Source: Paracoccaceae bacterium (GTDB taxonomy: Bacteria; Pseudomonadota; Alphaproteobacteria; Rhodobacterales; Rhodobacteraceae). From it: a stretch of 64,000 nt of DNA. The number at the start of each line of letters is the position of its first letter. Position 1 is the stretch's first letter. The DNA is taken from contig JAFWNM010000029.1 in the NCBI GenBank assembly GCA_017510335.1, forward strand, positions 1 through 64,000, given 5' to 3'. The notes below the pieces were generated by a model, which was not told the DNA's origin, did no database searches, and saw nothing but the letters and a program-made list of their open reading frames with translations. This document shows, piece by piece, positions 33,241 through 41,737 of the stretch. The translations under genes and the position numbers were made by a program.

Positions 33241-34542
33241 TCACTCTGCCGCTTTGGCCATCGGGTTGTTGGGGTGGGTTGTCCAGTTGGCATACTCGCC
33301 CACCTTATCGCCGGTGCGCGGGTCGGTGCTGCCCTTGGGCATTTGTTCCATGGTGATGCAATCCTGCACAGGACAGACATTGATGCACAGGTTGCACGCC
33401 ACGCATTCCGCATCGATGACTTCGAACGTGCGGTCGGGTGACATGGAAATTGCCTGATGCGATGTGTCTTCGCAGGCTGCAAAACAACGCCCGCAGGAAA
33501 TGCACAGGTCCTGATTTATCTTGGCCTTGGTGACATAATTCAGGTTCAGATATTGCCAATCGGTCACATTGGGCACGGCGCGGCCAACCAACTGGTCAAC
33601 TGATGTGAAGCCTTTTTGGTCCATGTAATGTGACAAGCCCGCAGTCAGTTCCTTGATGATACCAAACCCGTAGGTCATGGCCGCCGTGCACACCTGTACA
33701 TTGCCTGCACCAAGCGTCAGGAATTCCGCCGCATCGCGCCATGTGGTCACGCCACCAATGCCGGAAATGGGCAGGTCGCGGGTTTTTGCACTGCGGGCGA
33801 TTTCGGCAACCATGTTCAGCGCAATGGGTTTGACCGCAGGCCCGCAATAGCCCCCATGCGCGCCCTTGCCGTCAATCATGGGTTCGGGGCTGAAATCATC
33901 CAGATTGACCGATGTGATGGAGTTGATCGTGTTGATCAATGACACGGCATCCGCACCGCCGCGTTTTGCGGCCTCGGCGGGTTTGCGGATGTCGGCGATA
34001 TTGGGCGTCAGTTTAACGATACAGGGCATGCGCGAATGCTGCTTTACCCAGCGCGTGACCATTTCGATATATTCCGGCACCTGGCCCACGGCCGCGCCCA
34101 TGCCACGTTCACTCATGCCATGGGGACAGCCGAAATTCAACTCCACCCCGTCGGCTTCGGTATCTTCAACATGTTTGAGGATAGCCTTCCACGATTCCTC
34201 GTCGCAGGGCACCATCAACGACACAATCATCGCGCGGTCAGGCCAGTTGCGTTTGACCTGCTTGATTTCGCGCAGGTTCACCTCCAGCGGGCGGTCGGTG
34301 ATCAGTTCAATATTGTTCAGGCCCAGAAGGCGACGGTCCGCGCCCCAGATCGCGCCGTAGCGCGGGCCGTTCACATTGACGACGGGCGGCCCTTCGGACC
34401 CCAGTGTTTTCCACACCACCCCGCCCCAACCGGCCTTGAACGCGCGTTCCACGTTATAGGCCTTGTCGGTCGGCGGGGCAGAGGCCAGCCAATAGGGGTT
34501 GGGGGATTTGATGCCGATGAAATTCGTTGTCAGATTGGCCAT
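33241..34542 (-). CDS. preA: NAD-dependent dihydropyrimidine dehydrogenase, subunit PreA
   Basis: A 433-residue flavoprotein. Residues 1-310 are a dihydroorotate-dehydrogenase-like FMN barrel with NFGCPHGMSERGMGAAVGQ (active-site Cys) and GIGGVTTWRDAAEFL (FMN phosphate). The C-terminal part has two 4Fe-4S clusters: CISCGRCFAACEDTS and CVACNLCINVCPVQDCI. It reduces uracil or thymine with electrons passed from PreT. TAGGGAGTTAGC precedes the ATG. It follows preT by 28 bp in a leftward operon of its own, separate from pydCB but framed by the same regulator. Confidence 0.96.
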   Translation of the reverse strand: MANLTTNFIGIKSPNPYWLASAPPTDKAYNVERAFKAGWGGVVWKTLGSEGPPVVNVNGPRYGAIWGADRRLLGLNNIELITDRPLEVNLREIKQVKRNWPDRAMIVSLMVPCDEESWKAILKHVEDTEADGVELNFGCPHGMSERGMGAAVGQVPEYIEMVTRWVKQHSRMPCIVKLTPNIADIRKPAEAAKRGGADAVSLINTINSITSVNLDDFSPEPMIDGKGAHGGYCGPAVKPIALNMVAEIARSAKTRDLPISGIGGVTTWRDAAEFLTLGAGNVQVCTAAMTYGFGIIKELTAGLSHYMDQKGFTSVDQLVGRAVPNVTDWQYLNLNYVTKAKINQDLCISCGRCFAACEDTSHQAISMSPDRTFEVIDAECVACNLCINVCPVQDCITMEQMPKGSTDPRTGDKVGEYANWTTHPNNPMAKAAE

Positions 34543-34570
34543 TTTGCTAACTCCCTAAGGGTGTGTGCGC

Positions 34571-35914
34571 TTACGCATCGTTTTTCATCAGACTTGCGTG
34601 AATGCTCTCGGCCGCGTCACGGCCTTGGGCCACTGCGGTGACGGTCAGATCCTCGCCGCCGCCGGTGCAATCGCCGCCCGCCCAGACACCGGCTTGCGTT
34701 GTGCGTCCGGCACTGTCCGCCGCGATCTTGCGCCGCTCCAGCGTCAGCGCTGCGGGCGCGCCGTCAAGCGTTTGCCCGATGGCCTTGAACAACTGGTCGG
34801 CGCGCAGGCGGAATGTCTCGCCCGTGGGTTCCAGCCCTGTTTCACCCGCGTGGGTATAGGCGAATTCGACTTCTTGCAGGGTGCCATTGGCATGAATCGC
34901 AATCGGCATGGCGTTGGTGATGATCTTCACGCCTTCGTTTGCGGCGTGGTTCAATTCATAATCGGATGCGCCCATCGCATCGCGCCCGCGCCGGTATACC
35001 ATGGTCACATGTTCGGCCCCCAGCAGGCGCGATTGCACCGCGGCGTCCACCGCCGTCATGCCCCCCCCGATGACCACGACATGGCGACCAATGGGCAAGG
35101 TCGACAAGTCATCTGTCTGGCGCAATTCGGCAATGAACTCCACCGCATCGCGCGCAGTTGGTATATCTTCGCCGTCCAGGCCCAGTGCGTTGACACCGGC
35201 AAGGCCGATACCCAGAAAAACTGCATCATGGGTTTCCTGCAATTCGGTCAAACTGCCATCGCGGCCCAGTGTCCAGCCCTGCCGCAATGTAATTCCGCCA
35301 ATTTGCAGCAACCAGTCCACTTCAGCCTGTGCAAACCCGTGCGCCGCCTTGTAGGCGGCGATGCCGTATTCGTTCAGCCCGCCCGCTTTTTCGCGCTTGT
35401 CAAAGATGGTCACATCATGGCCGTGCATCGCCAGCCGGTGCGCACAGGCCAGTCCCGCTGGCCCCGCACCCACAACGGCGACATGTTTGCCAGTGGGCAC
35501 CGCGCGGGTGTAGGGGTGGGAATTCTTCGCAATCAGGGTGTCAGTGGCGTAGCGTTGCAAACGGCCAATCTCGACGGGTTTGCCTTCGGCGGCTTCGCGC
35601 ACGCAGGCCCCTTCGCACAATGTCTCGGTCGGGCAAACACGGGCGCACATGCCGCCAAGGATGTTTTGGTCAAAGATGGTGCGCGCCGCCGCCTGTGGTT
35701 GGCCCGCCTGAATTTGGCGGATGAACAGTGGAATGTCGATTTCCGTGGGGCAGGCCGTAATGCAAGGCGCGTCATGGCAGAAATAACACCTGTCGGCGGC
35801 AACCATGGCTTCATGCGCGTCAAGATCGGGGTAAAGGTCGTCGAAATGCTGCGCGTAATCTTCGGGATGCAACCTGCCGGCGACGATACCGGAAGTTGTG
35901 ATGCTGTGTGACAT
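34571..35914 (-). CDS. preT: NAD-dependent dihydropyrimidine dehydrogenase, subunit PreT
   Basis: A 447-residue NADH-oxidising partner of PreA, related to the small subunit of glutamate synthase. N-terminal Fe-S ligands are in CYFCHDAPCITACPTEID and CARVCPTETLCEGAC. The FAD site is VVGAGPAGLACAHRL, the NAD site VVIGGGMTAVDAAVQ, and GGDCTGGGEDLTVTAVAQG closes the FAD domain. I start at 35914 (AAGGGG upstream) because the family N-terminus fits; the open frame extends to 35989 through the promoter. A RutR-like box lies 68 bp upstream. It leads the preT-preA operon. Confidence 0.96.
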   Translation of the reverse strand: MSHSITTSGIVAGRLHPEDYAQHFDDLYPDLDAHEAMVAADRCYFCHDAPCITACPTEIDIPLFIRQIQAGQPQAAARTIFDQNILGGMCARVCPTETLCEGACVREAAEGKPVEIGRLQRYATDTLIAKNSHPYTRAVPTGKHVAVVGAGPAGLACAHRLAMHGHDVTIFDKREKAGGLNEYGIAAYKAAHGFAQAEVDWLLQIGGITLRQGWTLGRDGSLTELQETHDAVFLGIGLAGVNALGLDGEDIPTARDAVEFIAELRQTDDLSTLPIGRHVVVIGGGMTAVDAAVQSRLLGAEHVTMVYRRGRDAMGASDYELNHAANEGVKIITNAMPIAIHANGTLQEVEFAYTHAGETGLEPTGETFRLRADQLFKAIGQTLDGAPAALTLERRKIAADSAGRTTQAGVWAGGDCTGGGEDLTVTAVAQGRDAAESIHASLMKNDA

Positions 35915-35981
35915 TGGCTGGCCCCTTGTGGCTGGCAGAATGACGTTCTGGTGCATTGACAGGAAAGCACGGCTTAAAAAA

Positions 35982-35997
35982 TTTATCAATTGGTAAA
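35982..35997. promoter_or_regulatory. RutR-like box upstream of preT
   Basis: TTTATCA-AT-TGGTAAA has the 7-2-7 layout of the RutR box with one mismatch between its own arms. It matches the E. coli consensus TTGACCA-NN-TGGTCAA at 11 of 14 specified positions. It is weaker than the box at 32559-32574 but lies 68 bp upstream of preT, where a repressor of the preTA operon would bind. Confidence 0.5.
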
Positions 35998-36150
35998 ATT
36001 TTTGAACTGCGCTGAAATTTTCAGCCTACTGGTGTGCATCACGCGCAACAAAACATCATTTCGGAAATTGCCAGGACCGTCTGCGGGCCTGCGCCACTGC
36101 ATCGTGCATTTCTACTGTGTTTGGTGGGCAGGCTGTGTCCCAATACGCAT

Positions 36151-36178
36151 ATGGCGCGGTGACATCCCACCGCGCCAT
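36151..36178. terminator. Stem-loop after uxuA
   Basis: ATGGCGCGGTG and CACCGCGCCAT form a perfect 11-bp stem with the loop ACATCC, 51 bp past the uxuA stop on the leftward strand. There is no T-run, so it is a likely mRNA 3' end or Rho-assisted terminator of the glucuronide operon. Confidence 0.6.
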
Positions 36179-36229
36179 CGACGCATTTTCAAATAGAAGC
36201 GGGGTCGCTTGCCCGATACGAAGCGTTAC

Positions 36230-37420
36230 TTACGAAGCGCCGGACCAGCGCAGCGCATGTTCAATACCGCGAATCTCTGCCATGCCGCGCAGGCGGCCGA
36301 CAGCGGAATACCCGGGCCGATAGTCGCTGCGCAGGTCGCTTTGCAGTGCATGCCCGTGGTCGGGCCGGAAGGGCAAGGGCGCGCCGCGCGCGGCTTCCAG
36401 ACGCAGAACTTCGGCGACAAGGGCCACCATGTCGGTATCCCCCCCAAGATGGGCGGCTTCCTGAAAACTCTCGCCTTCCAGACCATCGCTAAGGTCCGAT
36501 ACAGGGTCGCGCAGGGTATTGCGCAGGTGCAGGAAATAGACCCGCGCACCGTGCTTGCGCAAAATGGCGGGCAAGTCATTGTCTGGACGCACACCCAGTG
36601 ACCCGGCGCAGAAGGTGAACCCGTTGGCCGCATCCGGGTGCATCTGGGCAATGGCATCAAGATCATCGCATGTGGACACGACACGCGGCAGCCCGAACAA
36701 GGCGCGGGGCGGGTCGTCGGGGTGAATGGCCAGCCGGACGCCTGCGTCTGCAAGCTGGGGGATAACGCGGTTCAGGAACTGGTGCAAATGCTGACGCAAC
36801 TGCGGGGCGCTGATGCGTTGATACTGGTTAATCTGGGCGCGGAATGCATCCAGTGTGTAGCTTTCCTCGGACCCTGGCAAACCGGCGATGATGGTGTCGG
36901 CCAGTGCGGTTTGCGCAGTGTCGTCCAATGCCGCAAACCGGCGGGCGGCTTCGGCGCGTGTTTGCGCATTATAGTCGCCTTCTGCCCCGTCGCGTTCCAG
37001 GATGAACATGTCGAACACAGCCAGATCAACACGGTCGAAACGCAGGCATTCGGCCCCGTCATCCATGACATGGCGCAAACGCGTGCGCGTCCAGTCCAGG
37101 ACCGGCATGAAATTGTAACAGATCGTCGTGATCCCGCATTGCGCCAGATTCAGCGCAGATGCGGCCCAGATATCCGCGAGCTCCTGCCAGCCGTCAGTGC
37201 CAAGTTTGACGGCTTCGGGGACGGGTATGCTTTCGACAACCTGCCAGCGCAGGCCGGCGGCTTCTATCATGGACTTGCGGTCCATGATGGCACTGACAGG
37301 CCACAGCACACCATTGGGTATCTGATGAAGGGCGGTTACAATTCCGGTTGCACCGGCCTGCCGCACATCGGCAAGCGAAACAGGGTCGTCCGGGCCAAAC
37401 CAACGCCAAGTATAGTCCAT
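36230..37420 (-). CDS. uxuA: Mannonate dehydratase
   Basis: A 396-residue UxuA (E. coli enzyme: 394). It begins MDYTWRWFGPDDPVSL like the family and shows TALHQIPNGVLWPV (about 29-42), VVESIPVPEAVKLG, CYNFMPVLDWTRT with a metal Cys-region, LAIHPDDPP with the metal His and Asp, and RNTLRDP. It dehydrates D-mannonate to 2-keto-3-deoxygluconate using Mn or Fe. AGAGGATACC precedes the start. It is the last gene of the leftward operon receptor-glucuronidase-regulator-uxuA. Uronate isomerase (UxaC) and fructuronate reductase (UxuB), needed between glucuronate and mannonate, are not in the window. Confidence 0.96.
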   Translation of the reverse strand: MDYTWRWFGPDDPVSLADVRQAGATGIVTALHQIPNGVLWPVSAIMDRKSMIEAAGLRWQVVESIPVPEAVKLGTDGWQELADIWAASALNLAQCGITTICYNFMPVLDWTRTRLRHVMDDGAECLRFDRVDLAVFDMFILERDGAEGDYNAQTRAEAARRFAALDDTAQTALADTIIAGLPGSEESYTLDAFRAQINQYQRISAPQLRQHLHQFLNRVIPQLADAGVRLAIHPDDPPRALFGLPRVVSTCDDLDAIAQMHPDAANGFTFCAGSLGVRPDNDLPAILRKHGARVYFLHLRNTLRDPVSDLSDGLEGESFQEAAHLGGDTDMVALVAEVLRLEAARGAPLPFRPDHGHALQSDLRSDYRPGYSAVGRLRGMAEIRGIEHALRWSGAS

Positions 37421-37448
37421 ATTCAGGTATCCTCTGGGTCAAAACCAG

Positions 37449-38192
37449 TCAGCGAAACACTTTCGAAACTTCGCGAGAGTCGAACAAGTAACCGTCAAAG
37501 CCGGGGTCTTCGTCATCTGACAGGTCCATCAAGGTCACGCGCACGTTTTCCAGATGCTGCCACATGGCACTTCTGGCGGCTTCGGGGTCGCGGCGTTGCA
37601 GGGCGGCCAGAATGGCACTGTGGTCATCCAGCCAGCGCAGGCGGTAATCTGTGACAAAGATTCGCTCGTGCAGGCGCGCCCACATGCGACTTCCTTCGCG
37701 TTTTTCCCACAGCTCGTTCACAGTGTCGACCAGAACACTGTTCTGTGTCGCTTCGGCGATCAGGCGGTGGAACAATTCATCGCCGGAATAATCCTGTGCG
37801 CCACTTGCAATGCTGCTGCGTTCCAGTTCCAGCGCGTCGCGCATGCGCACAATATCGGCCTTGGTGACGGTGGAGGCCGCAAGCCCCGCCACAGCGCTTT
37901 CCAGCAGCTGCCGGGCCTGAATCAGTTCAAACGGGCCAATGTCGTTCGCATCGCCCTTGGGCGTGGTGCCCGCCATGGCCTTCAGGTAAATGCCCGAACC
38001 CTTGCGCACTTCCAGCATGCCTTCGATTTCCATCAGCAAAATTGCTTCACGCGCAGCGGATCGCCCGACCTGCAATTGCTCTGCAATCTGGCGTTCGGTC
38101 AGGATGCGGTCGCCGGGGGCGTAGCCGCCCTGCAAGATCAGCGCGCGCAATCCTTCGGCCACATCCTGATAGCGTTTTGTCGTGCGCGCCAT
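37449..38192 (-). CDS. GntR/FCD regulator, UxuR/ExuR-like
   Basis: A 247-residue FadR-type regulator. The HTH has YAPGDRILTERQIAEQLQ and VGRSAAREAILLMEIEGMLEVRKGSGIYL (split across the wing), and the acidic FCD domain includes DELFHRLIAEATQN and DDHSAILAALQRRD with the metal-binding His. The Ser-Ala-Ala in place of the usual Ser-x-Pro at the recognition helix start resembles the ExuR/UxuR branch. The gene sits between beta-glucuronidase and uxuA (1-bp overlap TGATG upstream), and a perfect UxuR/ExuR-type operator lies at the head of the operon. Its effector is probably a uronate or fructuronate. Confidence 0.93.
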   Translation of the reverse strand: MARTTKRYQDVAEGLRALILQGGYAPGDRILTERQIAEQLQVGRSAAREAILLMEIEGMLEVRKGSGIYLKAMAGTTPKGDANDIGPFELIQARQLLESAVAGLAASTVTKADIVRMRDALELERSSIASGAQDYSGDELFHRLIAEATQNSVLVDTVNELWEKREGSRMWARLHERIFVTDYRLRWLDDHSAILAALQRRDPEAARSAMWQHLENVRVTLMDLSDDEDPGFDGYLFDSREVSKVFR

Positions 38193-39982
38193 CAGATATC
38201 CCCCTTGGCGCGCGCATGATAGAATGCTGCCAGCACCCCGAAGGCGGCTTTCTTGGTGCGTTTATCCGCCGCAATCAGGCCCTTCTTGTTAAACCCGTTC
38301 TGAAAAATATTCTGGCGCCGTTCAACGCGGAAATCATACAAAATCCAGGGGGACATGCCTTTGACATAGTCCAGATCGCGCAGAATCTCGATTTGCTGGC
38401 GGTAAACCTGTGTCATGTAAGCTTCACTGAACAGCCCCGTTTCAGGTGCCCCATTGCCGATAGCGCCATCTGCGCCTGTTTCCGAAATGACCACGGGCCT
38501 GTCAGGGGCCGAATTTCGGCCGATTTCGATCAGGTCTGTAATATTTTCGTCATACCACCCGTAATATTCATTGATGCCGATCACGTCCAGATGTTCCGCC
38601 AAGCGGTCTTCGATACGGTTACGAGTGTGGTTTATCAGGCAGGCGGCGGCAATCAGGCGGGTGTCATCGGCGCGGCGTGCGGCATCGGTCAATGCGCGCA
38701 TGAAGGACAGGCGCGCATCCGTATCGGGGTTTTCATTGCCGATGGACCAGATGATCACGCTGGCGCGGTTGCGGTCACGCCGGATCAGTTCCAGAAGCTG
38801 GTTTTCCGCATCGGCATAGGTTGCAGGATTGTCAAAAGCTATGGCCCAATACACCGGAATTTCCTGCCACAGCATGAAGCCCAGTTCATCGGCCAGTTGG
38901 GCGGCGCGTTCATGGTGGGGGTAATGGGCCAGCCGCAGGAAATTGCAGCCCAGTTCCTTTGCGTGCTGGAAGCGGGCGCGCAAATCATCCTCGGTGGTGA
39001 CCTTGCCAAGGGTCAGGTCATCTTCATGCACGGAAATACCGCGCAGCCAGACGGGTTCGCCATTCAGCAAGATATCCGTGCCGCGCCGTATGATGGTACG
39101 AAACCCCACGCGGTCAGCAACCAGGTCATCCCCGAAACGGGCCTGAACATCATACAGTTTCGGGGTGTCCGGTGACCATAATTCGGGCTGTGCGGCAATG
39201 ACAGCACTGCCGCGACCGTTTACAATGGGGATGGTCTGATCCAAGCCCAGTTCGGGGATGGACAGTCGCACATCGCCACTATTTGCGCCGTCAATTTCCA
39301 CATCAACCGCGATTGACGCGCCATCCGCGCCAAGGCGCAGGCCCAGATCGCTGATAAACGCGGCGGGCAGGTCGAACAGCTGCGTTTCGCGGTATATGCC
39401 GCCATAATTGAACCAGTCGGTGTTGCGCATGGGCACGCGGTCCAGCGTCCGGGTGTTGTTGACACACAACATCAGCCAGTTGCGCCCATCTTGCAAATCA
39501 TCCGTCAGTTCCACACAAAACGGCGTGGACCCGCCCAGATGGTTGCCAAGAAACTTGCAGTTCAGGAACACCTTGCAGTCATATTGCGCAGCCCCGATGC
39601 GCAGGATCTGGCGCCGCCCGGTGCGGGGGCTGTGGTCCAGCGCGCGGGTATACCAGGCGCTGCCTTCATAGAAATACCACTTTTCCTTCAGCATCTGCCA
39701 GTTGGCGGGCACCGGGACCGTTTCGCCCATATAGGGGTCATAATCCCATGGTTCGGTGCGGGTTTCGGGGGCGGCGGGCTGCATGGCAAACCATTTCTGG
39801 CGCAGACCTGTATCCAGCAGGTCCACACAGAAATTCCAGTTCCCATCCAGCGACTGCGCGGCACGTCCACCCGTGAAAAGAAGCCCCTTATGGGTCAGCG
39901 TGCGCGTATCATAGGGCGCTGCATAATCTTCATCATGCAGGGCCTGAAGCGCATTCTCTCCTATGGATGAACGTTCCAGCAT
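38192..39982 (-). CDS. uidA: Beta-glucuronidase (glycoside hydrolase family 2)
   Basis: A 596-residue GH2 enzyme with no signal peptide, so cytoplasmic. The domain order is a jelly roll (about 45-205, SLDGNWNF and YGGIYRETQLF), an immunoglobulin-like domain (210-300) and a TIM barrel (300-596). The catalytic acid/base is Glu417 in IIWSIGNENP and the nucleophile Glu501 in VISETGADG. NEYYGWY (471-477) is typical of beta-glucuronidases; the length matches E. coli UidA (603). It cleaves beta-glucuronides brought in by the TRAP system encoded just upstream. GGGGGAGAG precedes the start. The gap to the receptor gene is 31 bp. Confidence 0.92.
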   Translation of the reverse strand: MLERSSIGENALQALHDEDYAAPYDTRTLTHKGLLFTGGRAAQSLDGNWNFCVDLLDTGLRQKWFAMQPAAPETRTEPWDYDPYMGETVPVPANWQMLKEKWYFYEGSAWYTRALDHSPRTGRRQILRIGAAQYDCKVFLNCKFLGNHLGGSTPFCVELTDDLQDGRNWLMLCVNNTRTLDRVPMRNTDWFNYGGIYRETQLFDLPAAFISDLGLRLGADGASIAVDVEIDGANSGDVRLSIPELGLDQTIPIVNGRGSAVIAAQPELWSPDTPKLYDVQARFGDDLVADRVGFRTIIRRGTDILLNGEPVWLRGISVHEDDLTLGKVTTEDDLRARFQHAKELGCNFLRLAHYPHHERAAQLADELGFMLWQEIPVYWAIAFDNPATYADAENQLLELIRRDRNRASVIIWSIGNENPDTDARLSFMRALTDAARRADDTRLIAAACLINHTRNRIEDRLAEHLDVIGINEYYGWYDENITDLIEIGRNSAPDRPVVISETGADGAIGNGAPETGLFSEAYMTQVYRQQIEILRDLDYVKGMSPWILYDFRVERRQNIFQNGFNKKGLIAADKRTKKAAFGVLAAFYHARAKGDI

Positions 39983-40013
39983 GCCGGCTCTCCCCCGAAA
40001 CCTTTTTTGAGCC

Positions 40014-40997
40014 TTAGTTGGCCAGTGCCTTGATGCTGTCGATCAGGGCAGCCAGTTCAGGCGATTGTGCTGCCACTTCTTCATGCATGGGCAGCACGGC
40101 TTCAATGAAGGGGCCTTTTTCCACTGTGTTGATTGTCACGCCCATTTCGGCCTGTGCAGTTTCAAGCGATGCCTGCGCAATCGCATCCCAGCTTTCGCGG
40201 TGGAAAGCTTGCGATTCCAGCGCGGCGGTGCGCAATGCCTGCTGGTGTTCTTCGGACATCGCGTCCCATGCGCAGCTTGAAATCACCACAACCGACGGAA
40301 TGATCGTGTGTTCATTCAACGAGAAGTAATCCGCAACTTCACCATGACGCGCGGTTGTCAGCGCGGTGGGGTTGTTTTCGGCCATGTTCACGACGCCCTG
40401 TTGCAAGGCGCTATACAATTCGCCCCAGTCGATGGGGGTGGGGTTGCCGCCCAGCAGTTCCACCATGCGAATGGCCGACGGGCTGGGTTGCACGCGCACA
40501 TTCACACCAGCCAGATCGGCAGGGCTGTTGATGGGGCGGTCACCATAGAAGGACCGTGCGCCTTCGGTCAGGAAGGAAACCCCCAGGAAACCCTTGTCGG
40601 CAGAGGCGTTCAGAATGGTCTGGCCCACTTCGCCGTCGATAACTTCAAAGAAGTGGTCTTCGCTTTCGAAGATGAAGGGCAGGTTGATCGCGCTGTAAAG
40701 CGGCTCAAACGCTTCCAGTTCGGCCGCGTTGGAGCGTGCCATTTCCAGCGCGCAGTTCTGCACCAGTTCCATTGATTCGCGCTGCGTGCCAAGCTGGGCA
40801 TTGGGGAAAACCTGAATGCGGTAGGCATTGTCGGTCAGTTCGGCAAAACGCTCGCCCATGAATTCCATGCTGATATGCGTGGGGTGGTCGGCGGGGTTAT
40901 TGTGGTTCAGCCGCAGCAGCGTTTGTGCGTTTGCCGCTGCGCCAAGTGCCAGACTTGCGGTCGTGGCAAGCGCAATGGTGCGTGTAAATTGGGCCAT
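40014..40997 (-). CDS. TRAP receptor, DctP family (glucuronide/uronate operon)
   Basis: A 327-residue DctP-type receptor. GGGAGGAAAACACC marks the ATG at 40997; the upstream frame crosses the operator region. The signal peptide is 1-24 (ends ANAQ). DRPINSPADLAGVNVRVQPSP contains the ligand-binding Arg, and SALQQGVVNMAENNP replaces the common VDGQENP, a change seen in uronate-type receptors. Its permease subunits are encoded divergently at 41225-43032 instead of downstream, an uncommon split of a DctPQM set. The shared 227-bp region carries the UxuR-type operator. Confidence 0.95.
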   Translation of the reverse strand: MAQFTRTIALATTASLALGAAANAQTLLRLNHNNPADHPTHISMEFMGERFAELTDNAYRIQVFPNAQLGTQRESMELVQNCALEMARSNAAELEAFEPLYSAINLPFIFESEDHFFEVIDGEVGQTILNASADKGFLGVSFLTEGARSFYGDRPINSPADLAGVNVRVQPSPSAIRMVELLGGNPTPIDWGELYSALQQGVVNMAENNPTALTTARHGEVADYFSLNEHTIIPSVVVISSCAWDAMSEEHQQALRTAALESQAFHRESWDAIAQASLETAQAEMGVTINTVEKGPFIEAVLPMHEEVAAQSPELAALIDSIKALAN

Positions 40998-41112
40998 GGT
41001 GTTTTCCTCCCGATGGTGTGGTGTGGTGGTCGTGCGAAGGGGACACATGGGTGCATGTGCCCTCTGGTCGCCAAGATGACGACCAAAACATACATTAGTC
41101 AACCCATTTCAT

Positions 41113-41130
41113 AAATTGGTTGACCAATTT
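41113..41130. promoter_or_regulatory. UxuR/ExuR-type operator in the divergent dctP/dctQM promoter
   Basis: AAATTGGT-TG-ACCAATTT is a perfect 8-2-8 palindrome. It equals the E. coli ExuR/UxuR consensus (AAATTGGT-AT-ACCAATTT) except for the two central bases. A second, weaker copy (TAGTCAACCCATTT, 41096-41109, 10 of 14 matches) lies exactly 21 bp away, two helical turns. It is centred between both operons, so the UxuR-like GntR protein could control both. Confidence 0.85.
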
Positions 41131-41224
41131 GCAGGATCTTGTCAGAAGGTCTGACATCGGTGGTATGGTCCGGCAACGGCACCCACGCGGTTGCGCGTAA
41201 ATTTCGCCACAGGGAGGGACGGAA

Positions 41225-41737
41225 ATGAAACGCCTTGTCGACAGATTGCTGGAAACCATCATTGTGGTGATATTCGCGATCATTGTTGCCAGCATCGTCT
41301 GGCAGGTCTTTTCCCGCTACGTCCTGCAGGCCCCCAGCACCGTTACGGGCGAATTTGCGCGGCTTTTGTTCATGTGGCTGGCGCTGATCGGCGGGGCCTA
41401 TACCTTCGGGCAGGCCAAACATCTGGCCATCGACATTGTGCCCATGCTGTTGCCAAGCCGTATGCGCCAGATCGTGAACGTGGTGATTCTGGCCCTTGTG
41501 GCGGGTTTCGCGATTCTGGTCATGATCAAGGGCGGCTGGTCGCTGACAAGCCGCACATTGGCGTCAGGCCAGATCACCCCCACGCTGCGTTTGCCCATGG
41601 GCTATGTCTATGGCGCCATACCGTTTTCAGGGGGCGTGATCGTTTTTTACTGTGTGCATTTCCTGCACCGCCTGTGGCGCGACCCTGACGATGTGCTGGT
41701 CGGCCGAACCGAATCCCAGATCGAGGTGCAGCCATGA
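41225..41737 (+). CDS. TRAP small membrane subunit, DctQ family (glucuronide operon)
   Basis: A 170-residue protein with four predicted helices (about 8-30, 42-62, 85-105, 124-148). The DctQ motif VASIVWQVFSRYVL followed by STVTGEFARLLFMWLALIGG is well preserved. AGGGAGGGACGG lies before the ATG. It pairs with the DctM gene (4-bp ATGA overlap) and with the receptor encoded divergently at 40014-40997. The operator at 41113-41130 is about 95 bp upstream. Confidence 0.94.
   Translation: MKRLVDRLLETIIVVIFAIIVASIVWQVFSRYVLQAPSTVTGEFARLLFMWLALIGGAYTFGQAKHLAIDIVPMLLPSRMRQIVNVVILALVAGFAILVMIKGGWSLTSRTLASGQITPTLRLPMGYVYGAIPFSGGVIVFYCVHFLHRLWRDPDDVLVGRTESQIEVQP

Larger units (their letters stand above)
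35915..36229. other. 315-bp intergenic region between preT and uxuA
   Basis: No gene is supported. The right-hand half holds the hairpin after uxuA (36151-36178). The left-hand half is AT-rich and holds the preT promoter with the RutR-like box at 35982-35997. The middle shows AAATTTTCAG-type AT stretches only. Confidence 0.55.
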
